Source: Natroniella sulfidigena (lineage in GTDB: Bacteria; Bacillota; Halanaerobiia; Halobacteroidales; Halobacteroidaceae). Taken from it: 64,000 nt of DNA. This document shows positions 45,953 through 56,173 of this stretch, piece by piece. The notes under the pieces were generated by a model. It worked only from the letters and a program-made list of their open reading frames with translations, did no database searches and was not told where the DNA came from. The stretch's first letter is position 1. Each line of letters starts with the position of its first letter. The position numbers and the translations under genes are program-made. The DNA lies in contig NZ_JALKBY010000009.1 in assembly GCF_023223645.1 (NCBI RefSeq), positions 60,873 through 124,872 on the forward strand, given 5' to 3'.

Positions 45953-46030
45953 TTAAAAAATTATTTAATAAAAGTTACCACCCTATAATATTGTATCCTT
46001 TTTACAAAATAACATACAGATTATTTAAAA

Positions 46031-46234
46031 TTAATTATAATGTTCCATCGAATTGATGATACTCATTACCTCTTTAACTGAATATTTCCGTTCTATATCA
46101 CAAGTTGGGCATTCTAAACTTACCTCAGCATCTCCTGCCAGCTCTGAAATATCCTCCTTCAATTGCAAATGATGATTACAGCCTTTAACACAAGGATAAT
46201 TGACATATCTACCTGCTACGAATTTATTCTGCAT
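46031..46234 (-). CDS. Small cysteine-rich protein, unknown
   Basis: 67 residues with Cys pairs YPCVKGCNHHLQ and LECPTCDIERKY, spaced like a four-cysteine zinc ribbon. The rest is short, charged and helical (SVKEVMSIINSMEHYN). I recognise no named family. It is a single-gene unit with AAGGGTGAAA before ATG 46234 and its own terminator. A structural zinc-binding or nucleic-acid-binding role is possible but unproven. Confidence 0.6.
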   Translation of the reverse strand: MQNKFVAGRYVNYPCVKGCNHHLQLKEDISELAGDAEVSLECPTCDIERKYSVKEVMSIINSMEHYN

Positions 46235-46620
46235 CTTTTCACCCTTTCTTGGATAGGATTAAGTTTAAAATTAAGATTTAAGTTCACTAAAAGAATTAGG
46301 GGTTACTTTTATTTAAACTAAGCTTCAAACTCAACTTCAATTACTAATATAAGTTTTAAGTATTATCAAAAGATTAAGCAAATTTTCTTTCTTTAAATAA
46401 ATTATAAAACACCCTCTTTGAATTGTCAAACAATTCATTCATGCAAATAGTGTTAGTCTGTGTAATAAGTCTCAGTCAAAGCCAAAAACTTTCGAGCTAA
46501 AAAGGTTTTAATTTATGATTTCCACTCACACTCACACGAACACTGAAACTCACACAATGTTGTAATAAAACTTTACTTCAAATCTTTATACTACAAAAAA
46601 TCATCTTAAATTAACACTCA
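46235..46620. repeat. Gene-free stretch with family B and CACAC-type repeats
   Basis: 46256-46345 is a family B copy. 46440-46585 has GTGTTAGTCTGTGT and CACTCACACTCACACGAACA, which also occur in altered form at 26610 and 42465, each followed by TTGTAATAAA-like sequence. No ORF is convincing. Confidence 0.5.
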
Positions 46621-46624
46621 TGAC

Positions 46625-46960
46625 TTATATCAAAGCTTTTAACATTAAATTATTAAGAATACTGACCAAAATTGCCCCTAATATTGCAGCTAAAAAGTTA
46701 GCTACAGCAAATCCTGGCACAAGCCAAGCAGTTAATAACAGCATTCCACCATTGATAAGCACTAAAAAGAAACCAAAGCTTAAAATCGTCAATGGTAAGG
46801 TAAATAAGGTCAAAATTGGTTTGATAAATGTATTAACCAACCCTAATATTAAAGCAGCCCATAAACCGGCCCCTAAATTAGCAATCGAAATCCCAGGTAT
46901 TAACTGGGCAGTCAAAATCAGGGCCAACATCGAAATAAATAATTTAATAACTCGTGTCAT
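46625..46960 (-). CDS. YvlD/phage-holin-IV-type membrane protein
   Basis: 111 residues from ATG 46960 (GGGAGGG 7 bases upstream). Four membrane helices with the conserved pieces LIPGISIANLGAGLWAALIL, NTFIKPILTLFTLPLTILSF and LNNLMLKALI identify the YvlD family (holin superfamily IV, PF04020). Despite the name these are usually chromosomal proteins of unknown envelope function. It lies just after uvrC in a separate unit. Confidence 0.85.
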   Translation of the reverse strand: MTRVIKLFISMLALILTAQLIPGISIANLGAGLWAALILGLVNTFIKPILTLFTLPLTILSFGFFLVLINGGMLLLTAWLVPGFAVANFLAAILGAILVSILNNLMLKALI

Positions 46961-47047
46961 TCTACTCCCTCCCGTTTCATTTGACAATTTACGATGCATC
47001 CTTCACAATTAAATTCAAAATATCAGTTTATAATATTTCCTTATACT

Positions 47048-48859
47048 CTAAGGTCGAAGATGCTGTTCTAAATACTCTTTAATTCCCGTTGCTAAATTAT
47101 CACTAATCCCTTTAACTTTAGCCAACTCCTTTATAGAAGCTGTCTTGATCTTCTCTAATGATCCAAAGTACTGTAATAAAGCCTCGCGTCGCTTTTGACC
47201 AATCCCTGGAATATCATCCAACATCGAATGGGTCAATCTCCGCCCTCTTAGCTTTCGATGGTAACTGACTGCAAAGCGGTGTGCTTCATCTCGTACCCGC
47301 TGCACTAAATATAACCCTGCCGAATCCCTGGCCAATCTGACAGGTGCTTTTTTTCCTGGTACAAAGACCTCTTCTTCCCTCTTAGCTAAACTGATAATCT
47401 GCTGTCCTTCTCTTCCCAACTCCTTCAAAACCTCTAAAGCTGAATTCAACTGCCCTTTTCCACCATCGATCAAGATCAGATCTGGAAATTCTCTTCCTTC
47501 CTCTACTAATCGAGAATATCTTCGATAGATAACCTCATTCATCGCAGCAAAGTCATCTTGGCCCTCTACACTCTTAATCTTAAAGCGACGATACCCCTTC
47601 TTATATGGTTGACCATTTTTAAAGCTAACTAAAGAAGCAACCGTATCTGTCCCCTGCAAATTAGAAATATCAAACCCTTCAATTCTAACAGGTGGCTGTT
47701 TAAACCCTAACTCCTGCTGTAACTGCTTAACCCCTTGACCTAACTTTTGCGAGCTAAACTTTTCCTTAAAGCGATACTCCTTCAAATTATATCGAGCATT
47801 ACGAGCTGCTAACTCAACCAATCCTCTTTTCTGTCCTTGCTTAGGAACTCTAAGCTCTACTTTACCACCCTTCTTACGCTGTAACCACTCTTCAATTACT
47901 GCTAGATCATCAATCATAAACTCTAATAAGATCTCCTCAGGAATATAATAGACCTGATCATAATACTGCTGTAAGAAGGCAGTCACTACCTCTGCTAAAT
48001 CATCACTCTCAGCAAAAATAAAATCCTCTTTTCCTATCAACCTTCCACTTCTGACAATTAATAACTGCAAGCAAATATCATCATCTTCAGTAGCCAGAGC
48101 AATTATATCTTGATTGATCAACTTCTCTGCTACAACCTTCTGTTTTTGGGTCACTTTATTGATCGCTCTAATTTGATCTCTCAACTTAGCAGCAACTTCA
48201 AATTCTAAATCTTGTGCTGCTTGCTCCATCTTACTCTCTAATTGCTTGACTAAATTCTCTTCTTTTCCCTCTAAAATCATAGTTACTTGTGCTATTAATT
48301 CATTATATTCAGCCTGGCTAATTTCGTTAATACACGGAGCATGGCACTTGTCAATATGGTAGTTCAGACAAGCTCGTTCTTCTTTTTTTACCGTTAACTC
48401 CCGTTTACAATCCCGCAGGGAAAATAAATCAGTTACTAAATCCAATAAATCATTGACCGCTTTAACATCTGTATACGGGCCAAAGTAACGAGAACCATCA
48501 TTCTTGACAATCCGTGTCTTATAGACACGAGGATAAGCTTCAGCTACCGTTACCTTAATATAAGGATAAGTCTTATCATCCTTTAGCTGAATATTAAATT
48601 TAGGATTATACTTCTTAATCAGATTATTCTCTAAGATCAAGGCCTCCACTTCAGTATCGGTCACAATAGATTCAAAATCAGCAATCCTATCGACCAAGAC
48701 CTTAGTCTTAAATCTTTGCTTACTAGATTGCCAGTAAGACTTAACCCGCTTACGTAGTGACTTAGCCTTACCAACATAAATAATTTGGCCCGTCTGATCC
48801 TTCATTAAATAGACCCCAGGCTCATCAGGTAAATTCTTCGCTTTAACTTTTAAATCGAT
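47048..48859 (-). CDS. uvrC: Excinuclease ABC subunit C (probable ATC start)
   Basis: About 603 residues: N-terminal GIY-YIG nuclease (GVYLMKDQTGQIIYVGKAKS), cysteine region CLNYHIDKCHAPC, UVR motif (LEFEVAAKLRDQIRAI), RNase H-like 5' nuclease domain (GFDISNLQGTDTVAS, LILIDGGKGQLN) and tandem HhH (IPGIGQKRREALLQYFG). It makes both incisions in nucleotide excision repair. The GTG at 48868 overlaps the ribosome-binding site (GAGGGGGTGG); an ATC at 48859 lies 8 bases past it and matches where homologues begin (x-DLKxKxKNLP), so I place the start there. Confidence 0.93.
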   Translation of the reverse strand: MDLKVKAKNLPDEPGVYLMKDQTGQIIYVGKAKSLRKRVKSYWQSSKQRFKTKVLVDRIADFESIVTDTEVEALILENNLIKKYNPKFNIQLKDDKTYPYIKVTVAEAYPRVYKTRIVKNDGSRYFGPYTDVKAVNDLLDLVTDLFSLRDCKRELTVKKEERACLNYHIDKCHAPCINEISQAEYNELIAQVTMILEGKEENLVKQLESKMEQAAQDLEFEVAAKLRDQIRAINKVTQKQKVVAEKLINQDIIALATEDDDICLQLLIVRSGRLIGKEDFIFAESDDLAEVVTAFLQQYYDQVYYIPEEILLEFMIDDLAVIEEWLQRKKGGKVELRVPKQGQKRGLVELAARNARYNLKEYRFKEKFSSQKLGQGVKQLQQELGFKQPPVRIEGFDISNLQGTDTVASLVSFKNGQPYKKGYRRFKIKSVEGQDDFAAMNEVIYRRYSRLVEEGREFPDLILIDGGKGQLNSALEVLKELGREGQQIISLAKREEEVFVPGKKAPVRLARDSAGLYLVQRVRDEAHRFAVSYHRKLRGRRLTHSMLDDIPGIGQKRREALLQYFGSLEKIKTASIKELAKVKGISDNLATGIKEYLEQHLRP

Positions 48860-48883
48860 CTTAACCACCCCCTCGGAAAAGCA

Positions 48884-48965
48884 ATTTACAGTTTACAATT
48901 AACAATTGACAGTTAAAAAACTGAATTGATAATTGATAGTTTAAAATTGATAGTCAAAAATTATG
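48884..48965. repeat. Interspersed repeat family D copy
   Basis: ACAGTTTACAATTAACAATT, then TTGATAATTGATAGTTTAAA and TTGATAGTC: degenerate tandem units as at 29799, between uvrC and a small gene. The rest of 48966-49130 has no gene. Confidence 0.5.
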
Positions 48966-49142
48966 TAATTTTTTTAAACTCTTTATTAATTTAATTCCAT
49001 AGTTTATCCTTTTTCGATTTTAAGTTCAATCCATTATTTATCTTTATTTTTTATTAGGGTTCATTCGTGGTTCAATACAAATTAACATTTTATTACATAA
49101 CTACATAATATATAGCAAACAGATTAGAAAGGAGGAAGACAA

Positions 49143-49229
49143 ATGGGTAAATACAAAAAGGGGCAAGATGCTTTCGTCTTATTTCTAATCTTAATCTTGT
49201 TAGTCTTAGGTTTTTGGACCATCTACTAA
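49143..49229 (+). CDS. 28-residue single-pass membrane peptide (YjcZ-like)
   Basis: MGKYKKGQDAFVLFLILILL followed by VLGFWTIY. AAAGGAGGAAG ends 6 bases before the ATG and an intrinsic terminator follows, so this tiny gene looks real. A glycine/basic N-terminus and one hydrophobic helix resemble YjcZ-type small proteins that are abundant in spore formers. It is on the plus strand between the minus-strand uvrA and uvrC genes. Confidence 0.65.
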   Translation: MGKYKKGQDAFVLFLILILLVLGFWTIY

Positions 49230-49239
49230 AATATATTAG

Positions 49240-49276
49240 TAAGAACACTAGTCTCTGAGAGACTAGTGTTCTTTTT
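49240..49276. terminator. Bidirectional terminator between the small peptide gene and uvrA
   Basis: GAACACTAGTCTC-TGA-GAGACTAGTGTTC (49243-49271) followed by TTTTTC on the plus strand and A-rich on the other side. Confidence 0.85.
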
Positions 49277-49279
49277 CTT

Positions 49280-52090
49280 TCACAATATCTCCTGCAAAAA
49301 CTGGCCTGTATAAGAACTTTCAACCTCTGCAACCTCTTCTGGAGTACCAGTAGCTACTACTTCTCCACCATAATCTCCACCTTCTGGCCCTAAATCAATA
49401 ATATAATCAGCACTCTTAATTACATCCAAATTATGCTCAATTACTAATACAGTATTGCCACCTTCTTTTAATCGCTGTAAGACCTGTAAGAGTTTATTGA
49501 CATCTTCAAAATGAAGACCGGTCGTTGGTTCGTCCAAGATATAGATTGTACTTCCTGTACTCCTCTTACTCAACTCTGTTGCTAACTTAACCCGTTGTGC
49601 TTCTCCTCCTGATAGAGTAGTCGAAGGTTGTCCTAATCTAATATAACCTAAACCGACATCATATAAAGTCTGCAATCTCCGCTTAATTTTAGGTATATTT
49701 TGAAAGAACTCTAAAGCTTCCTCAACTGTCATCTCCAATACATCAGCAATCGTCTCTCCTTTATAATCAACCTCTAATGTCTCACGATTATACCGCTGAC
49801 CATCACAGACTTCACAGGGAACATAAACATCGGCTAAAAAGTGCATCTCAATCTTGATAATGCCATCTCCTTTACAGCCTTCACACCGTCCCCCCTTAAC
49901 ATTAAAGCTAAATCGCCCTTTCTTATAACCTCGCTCTTGGGCCAACGGCGTCTTCGCAAAGACATCGCGAATATGATCAAAGACCTTAGTATAGGTCGCT
50001 GGATTAGAACGTGGGGTTCGACCAATCGGTGACTGATCGATATTAATCACCTTATCTAGATGCTCCATCCCTACTACTTGATCATGCTCACCTGGCCTCT
50101 TCTTAGAGCTATAAAACTCCTTCATCAGCCTTCGATTCAAGATTTCATTAACCAGCGTACTCTTCCCAGAACCAGAGACTCCAGTCACACAAGTAAATGT
50201 CCCTAAAGGTATCTTGACATCTAGATCCTTCAAGTTATTCTGGCGGGCACCTTTGATTTCTAAGTATTTCCCATTAGGTTCTAACCTTTGAGCTGGCACC
50301 TTAATTTCCTTCTCACCTGACAGATACTGTCCAGTCAAAGACTCCTCTGCTGCTATGATATCCTCAACCTTACCTTGAGCCACTATCTCTCCACCATGTC
50401 TACCTGCCTTGGGCCCAATATCAATAACATGATCAGCCGTTCTGATCGTCTCTTCATCATGTTCAACGACCAAGACCGTATTACCCAGATCACGCAATTC
50501 CTGTAAGGTATCGATCAAACGTCGATTATCCCGCTGATGCAGACCGATACTCGGCTCATCTAAGATATAAATTACCCCAACCAGACTGGAACCAATCTGC
50601 GTTGCTAATCTAATTCGTTGTGCCTCTCCACCAGATAAAGTCCCTGCCGAACGATCCAAGGTCAAATAGACTAGACCTACATTAACCAAAAACTTCAACC
50701 GCTCCTTAATCTCCTTTAAGATCTCAGTTCCAATAATCTGATTCCGTTGGCTCAACTCCAAGTTAGCAAAGAAATCATAAGCTTCCTCAATCGACATCCT
50801 ACTTATCTCGGCAATCGACTTGCCACCTACTGTTACGGCCAGACTCTTCCGATTTAGACGAGCTCCAGCACATTCTGGACAATGGCCAATACTCATATAT
50901 GACTCCAACTTCTTTCTCTTTCGCTTCGACTTACTCTCTCTAAACTTCCTATTAAAGACCTCTAATAATCCTTCAAACTTTTTCTGGTGTAATCTAGTCC
51001 TACCTTTTCGATTTGTATATTCAAATTCAATTGGATTGCTAGCACCATACAATAAAACATCGATAAACTCTTGATCAGCTTCCTTCAATGGTCGATGGCG
51101 ATCAACACCGTACCTATCAGCTACTGCTGCTACCATTTGTGGATAATATCTACTCCTTGATTTCTGCCACGGAATAATCGCCCCCTCAGCCAATGACAGT
51201 TCATAATCAAGAATCAAATCAGGATCAAATTCCCGCTTAACTCCCAAACCATCACAAGTAGAACAAGCTCCATAAGGACTATTAAAAGAAAACATCCGTG
51301 GTGATAACTCTTCTAAACTAACCCCACAATCTGGACAAGCAAAGCTCTCACTGAATAATAATTCTTCACCATCTATCAGATCAATAATTACCAACCCATC
51401 AGCCAACTCCAAAGCAGTCTCCAAAGAATCAGCCAATCTAGATTTGATTCCATCTTTCATAACCAACCGATCGACTACTACCTCAATCCAATGCTTATAA
51501 TTCTTATCCAAATCAATCTCTTCACTAATATCTCTAATCTCTCCATCAACCCTGACTCGAACAAATCCATCCCGTTTAATCTGGGCCAACAGATCCTTAT
51601 ACTCCCCTTTTCTCCCCCGTACAACTGGGGCCAACACCTGAAACTTAGTCCTCTCTTCCAACTCCAAAATCTGATCAACAATCTCTTGAACTGTCTGAGA
51701 TGAAATCTGCTGACCACATTCAGGACAATGAGGCGTCCCAATCCGAGCATACAATAATCGTAAGTAATCATGAATCTCAGTCACCGTTCCGACTGTAGAG
51801 CGAGGATTCTTGCTAGTCGTCTTCTGATCAATCGAAATCGAAGGCGATAATCCTTCAATATATTCAACCTTCGGCTTCTCCATCTGCCCTAAGAACTGTC
51901 GGGCATAAGCAGATAGAGATTCGACATACCTACGTTGGCCCTCCGCATAAATCGTATCAAAGGCCAAGGATGACTTCCCAGAACCACTCAACCCAGTCAA
52001 GACGACTAACTGATCCCGAGGTATCTCAACATCTATCTCCTTTAGATTATGTTCAGCTGCCCCTTTAATTATAATCTTATCTTTAGCCAT
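49280..52090 (-). CDS. uvrA: Excinuclease ABC subunit A
   Basis: 936 residues from ATG 52090 (GGGGTGG upstream). Two ABC ATPase modules: Walker [17 protein letters not shown] near 35 and [15 protein letters not shown] near 640, signatures [15 protein letters not shown] and [15 protein letters not shown], and zinc fingers [20 protein letters not shown]...CSTCDGLG and [14 protein letters not shown]...CEVCDG. It recognises DNA damage and loads UvrB. uvrC follows it on the same strand, with the small plus-strand gene between; uvrB lies 10 kb upstream. Confidence 0.97.
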   Translation of the reverse strand: MAKDKIIIKGAAEHNLKEIDVEIPRDQLVVLTGLSGSGKSSLAFDTIYAEGQRRYVESLSAYARQFLGQMEKPKVEYIEGLSPSISIDQKTTSKNPRSTVGTVTEIHDYLRLLYARIGTPHCPECGQQISSQTVQEIVDQILELEERTKFQVLAPVVRGRKGEYKDLLAQIKRDGFVRVRVDGEIRDISEEIDLDKNYKHWIEVVVDRLVMKDGIKSRLADSLETALELADGLVIIDLIDGEELLFSESFACPDCGVSLEELSPRMFSFNSPYGACSTCDGLGVKREFDPDLILDYELSLAEGAIIPWQKSRSRYYPQMVAAVADRYGVDRHRPLKEADQEFIDVLLYGASNPIEFEYTNRKGRTRLHQKKFEGLLEVFNRKFRESKSKRKRKKLESYMSIGHCPECAGARLNRKSLAVTVGGKSIAEISRMSIEEAYDFFANLELSQRNQIIGTEILKEIKERLKFLVNVGLVYLTLDRSAGTLSGGEAQRIRLATQIGSSLVGVIYILDEPSIGLHQRDNRRLIDTLQELRDLGNTVLVVEHDEETIRTADHVIDIGPKAGRHGGEIVAQGKVEDIIAAEESLTGQYLSGEKEIKVPAQRLEPNGKYLEIKGARQNNLKDLDVKIPLGTFTCVTGVSGSGKSTLVNEILNRRLMKEFYSSKKRPGEHDQVVGMEHLDKVINIDQSPIGRTPRSNPATYTKVFDHIRDVFAKTPLAQERGYKKGRFSFNVKGGRCEGCKGDGIIKIEMHFLADVYVPCEVCDGQRYNRETLEVDYKGETIADVLEMTVEEALEFFQNIPKIKRRLQTLYDVGLGYIRLGQPSTTLSGGEAQRVKLATELSKRSTGSTIYILDEPTTGLHFEDVNKLLQVLQRLKEGGNTVLVIEHNLDVIKSADYIIDLGPEGGDYGGEVVATGTPEEVAEVESSYTGQFLQEIL

Positions 52091-52105
52091 TTTACCCACC
52101 CCTAT

Positions 52106-52191
52106 AATTTAGTTTAAGTCTAAGCTTAAGGTTAAGTTTAAGTAATTCTTTTTGAATTTACTCAAACTCAGACTTAAGCTTAACCTAGTTT
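52106..52191. repeat. Interspersed repeat family B copy
   Basis: AGTTTAAGTCTAAGCTTAAG and, after a short centre, CTCAGACTTAAGCTTAACC; inverted arms flank about 20 bases. Confidence 0.65.
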
Positions 52192-52284
52192 TTATTATAT
52201 CAGTAATGATTACTAATTACAACCAAAGATTAATTTTTATCCAGGCGGTTATAATATTATTATCAACCTTAATTATTAAACTTA

Positions 52285-52546
52285 TTTGATATATAGTGGC
52301 ACTTTGCCACTATATATCAGTTTACAGTGAACAGTTGACGGTTGACAGTGGATAGAAAAAATCTAAGAGCTGATTTTTTCATCACGAAGGGTTTAAAGAA
52401 CCCGAAGGAAAACCTAAATTCAAACCCACTCTAAACCCCTAAACATAAGACCTTTCAAAGGTCTTAAGATTTTGACCTTCAACTGTCAACTGTAAACCGT
52501 AAACTGTCAACTCAATATTGTGGCACAAAAGTGCCACAATATTGTC
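52285..52546. repeat. Interspersed repeat family A, copy 4 (with inner palindrome)
   Basis: TGATATATAGTGGCA/TGCCACTATATATCA head palindrome, GTTGACGGTTGACAGT arm, ACGAAGGGTT-TAAAG-AACCCGAAGG at about 52384-52408, inverted arm, and the tail AATATTGTGGCAC-AAAA-GTGCCACAATATT. Nearly identical to copy 3. 52547-52800 shows no gene. Confidence 0.8.
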
Positions 52547-52803
52547 TCTAAAATTAAATTATTCTTGTTTTTGAAAAATATCAAAAGAACTGTTTACTTT
52601 TTTATTTTGCTAGTAACCAGTCACTATTCCTTTTAGTTATCAAGCTATAACGAAAGCGAATGGCTAGTTAAAAGGATTCTTATAAAATAACGTAGAATAT
52701 TAATAATGAACCGAGATAACAACTATAAGCCCCTCAACAATTTAATATAAAAAATGCTATGAAAAGAGTGGTTAGCAAAGGAAGATTGGACGAGTAAGAA
52801 TAA

Positions 52804-52846
52804 AATAGAAAAAGCCCCCGTAAAATTAATTTACGAAGGGCTTAAT
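52804..52846 (-). terminator. Terminator of FMN-binding lipoprotein 1
   Basis: Minus strand AAGCCCTTCGTAAA-TTAA-TTTTACGGGGGCTTTTT. A near-copy ends the next paralogue (54168-54212), so the terminator was duplicated with the gene. Confidence 0.8.
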
Positions 52847-52884
52847 CTACTTATTAAGTTTAGTAATTAATACTGGTCGATTTC

Positions 52885-53991
52885 CTAGATTCGATCAGTA
52901 ACAATTACTTCATCTTCATCAAGAATACCAGCAGCTTCTAATGCACGCTGATAAGATGTAGCTTCTCGAGACATTCTTACTGTTGCACCAGCTACAGTAT
53001 CATATGAATCTTGAACATTTCGAGTAGCTCCACTTGGTACATCTGCACCAAATACATTATCTTCATTGATAGCCTCTGATAAAGGCTCTGTTTGACCAGT
53101 TAATACAGCATCTTCATCATATAAGTTAGTAAGCTCAGTTGCATCTTGACCGATCAAGAACTCTTCAACAGCTGCGTAGTTACCATCCCAACCACCTAAA
53201 CTGTGGTGACCATATTCAACGTCCATTGGTTGTGGTTGTCCATTAGCAAATTCAACATCCATTGCTGCTAAGAATTCTTTAACAGAAGTATCTTCATCCA
53301 TTCCTTCAAATGGACCACGTGCTGTCATTACATGGTTCCACGCAATGAAGTCAAAGATAGTGTTGTCACCATACTCTTCTTCCCAGTCAATTTCGTTATC
53401 TCTAGCTGCTCTTTTAGTAGCAAAGAAGTTACCTGATGTATAATTTAAGTCTTCACCAATAGTTGCATTTTCAAAATCAAAGTCTTCATCCAATCTCAAT
53501 TCATGTACAAATCTATACCATGGATCAACAAGTAAAGCTGCAACATCCCCAGTATCCTCATCTACTGCTACAGCATATAAAGCATTCATGTTAGTAGTTG
53601 AAACATCGAACATAGAATCTCCAAGTTCATATTCACCAGCATTATTAAAGCTAGCCATAGTAGGCTCTACTGAAAAGTCAACCTCAATATCAGCGCTACC
53701 ATCATTACGAACACCCCAGTAGCCATCATATTGTTGGAAGAATCTCATTTGAGCATCTTCAATAATCCCATCTTCATCAAGTGTTAAGATAGTTTCAATA
53801 TACCTGTCAGTCTCATCTGCATCAAATTCATCAACACCATCTGTCTGCCCTCTCCAAGCACGACCAACATAAGTCCCTTCCAGTGATTCCCCATCTGTTG
53901 TTGCAGCTTGTTCATCTCTACAACCTACTGCAATAACTACGATAGATAAAGCCAAAGCCAAAAGTAACATAATTCTTGAACTCTTTTTCAT
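52885..53991 (-). CDS. Exported lipoprotein with FMN-binding-type flavinylation motifs (copy 1)
   Basis: 368 residues. Lipoprotein signal with lipobox IAVGC (Cys24). Acidic, with a repeated beta-rich core and a C-terminal FMN_bind-like region containing two D-x-x-(S/A)-G-A-T sites: DVPSGAT and DTVAGAT. In that motif ApbE-type transferases attach FMN to the threonine. Probably an anchored extracytoplasmic electron carrier; the rest (WYRFVHELRLDEDFDFENAT) is not a family I can name. Tandem duplicate of the next gene upstream. Confidence 0.75.
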   Translation of the reverse strand: MKKSSRIMLLLALALSIVVIAVGCRDEQAATTDGESLEGTYVGRAWRGQTDGVDEFDADETDRYIETILTLDEDGIIEDAQMRFFQQYDGYWGVRNDGSADIEVDFSVEPTMASFNNAGEYELGDSMFDVSTTNMNALYAVAVDEDTGDVAALLVDPWYRFVHELRLDEDFDFENATIGEDLNYTSGNFFATKRAARDNEIDWEEEYGDNTIFDFIAWNHVMTARGPFEGMDEDTSVKEFLAAMDVEFANGQPQPMDVEYGHHSLGGWDGNYAAVEEFLIGQDATELTNLYDEDAVLTGQTEPLSEAINEDNVFGADVPSGATRNVQDSYDTVAGATVRMSREATSYQRALEAAGILDEDEVIVTDRI

Positions 53992-54167
53992 TAATAACCC
54001 CCCTGTTTTGTAAGAAAATTTTTAAGGTAATAAATAAATTCTTCACGATTCATTATAACATTTGTCACATTAAGTCGTCAAGGTAAATTGTGAACAATTT
54101 CATAACAAATAATTACAAAACAAAGTAAACAAGTACAAGTTTTCAAAAGTTTTTTAGATAAGTCATA

Positions 54168-54212
54168 AAATAGAAAAACCCCTCGTAAAAATTAATTTAC
54201 GAAGGGCTTAAT
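54168..54212 (-). terminator. Terminator of FMN-binding lipoprotein 2
   Basis: Minus strand AAGCCCTTCGTAAA-TTAA-TTTTTACGAGGGGTTTTTC, a sibling of the one at 52804. Confidence 0.8.
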
Positions 54213-54249
54213 CTGCTTATTAAATTTAGTAATTAATACTGATGATTTC

Positions 54250-55362
54250 CTAGATTCGATCAGTAACGATTACTTCATCTTCATCAAGAATACCAGCAGC
54301 TTCTAATGCACGCTGATAAGATGTAGCTTCTCGAGAAATTCTTACTGTTGCACCAGCTACACCATCAAATGAATCTTGAACATTTTGAGTAGCTCCACTT
54401 GGTACATCTGCACCAAAGATATTATCTTCATTGATAGCTGCTGATAAAGGCTCTGTTTGGCCAAATAATACAGCGTCTTCATCATACAAGTTAGTAACTT
54501 CAGTTGCATCTTGACCGATTAGATAGTCTGCGATAGCTTCCATAGTACCAGGCCAACCACCATTACTATGACGACCATATTCAACGTCCATTGGTTGTGG
54601 CTGTCCATTAGCAAATTCAACACCCATTGCTGCTAAGAAGTCTTTTACAGAAGTATTTTCATCCATTCCTTCAAATGGGCCACGTGCAGTTATTACATGA
54701 TTCCACTGATTGAAATCAAAGATAGTATTATCTCCATACTGCTCTTCCCAGTCAATTTCATTCTCTCTAGCTGCTCTTGTAGTAGCAAAGAAATTACCTG
54801 ATGCATAATTCAAATCCTCACCAATAGTTGCATTTTCAAAGTCAAAGTCTGCATCCAATCTCAACTCATGTACAAATCTATACCATGGATCAACAAGTAA
54901 AGCTGCAACATCTCCAGTATCTTCATCTACTGCCACAGCATATAAAGCCATCATATCAGTAGTTGAAACATCGAACATGGAATTTCCAAGTTCATATTCA
55001 CCAGCATTATTAAAGCTAGCCATAGTAGGCTCTACATCAAAGTCGACTGAAATATCAGCACTACCATCATCACGACGAGCCCAATAACCATCATTTTGTA
55101 CGAAGAATCTCATTTGAGCATCTTCAATAATCCCATCCTCATCAAGTGTTAAGATCGTTTCGATATACCTGTCAACCTCATCCTCATCAAATTCATCAAC
55201 ACCTTCTGTCTGACCTCTCCATGAACGACCAACATAAGTACCTTCTAAAGATAGATCATCTTCTGACAGTTGTGCAGCTTGTTCATCTCTACAACCTACT
55301 GCAATAACTACGATAGATAAAGCCAGTGCCAACAACAACATAATTCTTGAACTCTTTTTCAT
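54250..55362 (-). CDS. Exported lipoprotein with FMN-binding-type flavinylation motifs (copy 2)
   Basis: 370 residues from ATG 55362 (GGGGGAGG upstream; ATG 55380 lies before it). The signal peptide is identical to copy 1 (MKKSSRIMLLLALALSIVVI, lipobox VGC) and well over 80 percent of residues agree by eye. Motifs DVPSGAT and DGVAGAT are both kept, so each copy could carry two covalent FMN groups. Differences cluster in surface loops (for example NGGWPGTMEAIADYL versus LGGWDGNYAAVEEFL), suggesting divergence under selection rather than decay. Confidence 0.75.
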   Translation of the reverse strand: MKKSSRIMLLLALALSIVVIAVGCRDEQAAQLSEDDLSLEGTYVGRSWRGQTEGVDEFDEDEVDRYIETILTLDEDGIIEDAQMRFFVQNDGYWARRDDGSADISVDFDVEPTMASFNNAGEYELGNSMFDVSTTDMMALYAVAVDEDTGDVAALLVDPWYRFVHELRLDADFDFENATIGEDLNYASGNFFATTRAARENEIDWEEQYGDNTIFDFNQWNHVITARGPFEGMDENTSVKDFLAAMGVEFANGQPQPMDVEYGRHSNGGWPGTMEAIADYLIGQDATEVTNLYDEDAVLFGQTEPLSAAINEDNIFGADVPSGATQNVQDSFDGVAGATVRISREATSYQRALEAAGILDEDEVIVTDRI

Positions 55363-55530
55363 TAATCCAACCTCCCCCATTTTTGTAAAAAAAATAAAAA
55401 TATTAAAATAACTTCTTCACAAACTATTATAGCATTTGTTATATTTATTAGTCAAGAGCTAATTGTAATTAAATTCATAACAAACCAATAAAAGTTATCA
55501 AAACCCTGAAAACATAATTTCAGAAACAAT

Positions 55531-55576
55531 AAAAAAAGAGTAACTTAGTAAACTGACCTACTAAGTTACTCCTTTT
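55531..55576 (-). terminator. Terminator of the third FMN-binding gene
   Basis: Minus strand GGAGTAACTTAGTA-GGTCAGTT-TACTAAGTTACTC followed by seven T. Confidence 0.85.
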
Positions 55577-55580
55577 AAAA

Positions 55581-56072
55581 TCAATCTGCATAAACACCTC
55601 TATTAAGTGCATCTCTTGTTGCTGAAATTACTTTATTAGCCCTTAACGTAGCTCCTGAAGCAATATCAACATCATCTACAATATCACCTGGCTCATAAAG
55701 AGCAGGAAGACTCTCTCTAATATCTTCACCTTCTAAATAATCTGCTACTTGCTCAAATTGTTCTACAATAGGGTATAAGTCATCCCCTTCTTCTAAATCA
55801 CGATAATCTATCCCACTGTGATATAGATGTCTATAAGTAACATCTGTAACAACATTATCCTCTAAAGCAATTTGAACAGCTACCTGATCATCACCTCGAT
55901 CTTTGAATACTCCTCTATATCTACCATCTTCAAACTCACTAGTAGCTATATGAGCTGGTTCTTCAATCACTTCATCTTGAACAGTCTCTTCTTCTCCGCC
56001 ACAACCGACTAAGATAAGAGTACCTACTAATAAAACTACTAGTAACGATAAATATTTAGATCTCTTCACCAT
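55581..56072 (-). CDS. FMN-binding domain lipoprotein (short form)
   Basis: 163 residues from ATG 56072 (AAAGGAGG 6 bases upstream). Lipobox LVGC, then one FMN_bind domain: YRGVFKDRGDDQVAVQIALE, VTDVTYRHLYHSGIDYRDLE and the flavinylation site DIASGAT near the C-terminus, ending RDALNRGVY. It resembles the single-domain exported flavoproteins of Gram-positive flavin-based extracellular electron transfer. Paralogue of the next gene. Confidence 0.8.
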   Translation of the reverse strand: MVKRSKYLSLLVVLLVGTLILVGCGGEEETVQDEVIEEPAHIATSEFEDGRYRGVFKDRGDDQVAVQIALEDNVVTDVTYRHLYHSGIDYRDLEEGDDLYPIVEQFEQVADYLEGEDIRESLPALYEPGDIVDDVDIASGATLRANKVISATRDALNRGVYAD

Positions 56073-56131
56073 TATTTCCTCCTTTATCATTAGTCTCATC
56101 TCGATTCTAAATAATTAAAAACATAAGTCAT

Positions 56132-56165
56132 AAAAGACCGGTGGAATTACCCACCGGATCTTTAT
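56132..56165 (-). terminator. Terminator of the fourth FMN-binding gene
   Basis: Minus strand GATCCGGTGG-GTAATT-CCACCGGTCTTTTAT directly after the stop. Confidence 0.8.
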
Positions 56166-56173
56166 TTAAAAGA

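Noticed and set aside
46620..47012. 130-codon plus-strand ORF
   Set aside because: Exact antisense of the YvlD-type membrane gene, which has a good ribosome-binding site and four membrane helices.
49093..49332. 79-codon minus-strand ORF
   Set aside because: It overlaps the end of uvrA, the terminator and the small plus-strand gene; composition is that of an out-of-frame shadow.
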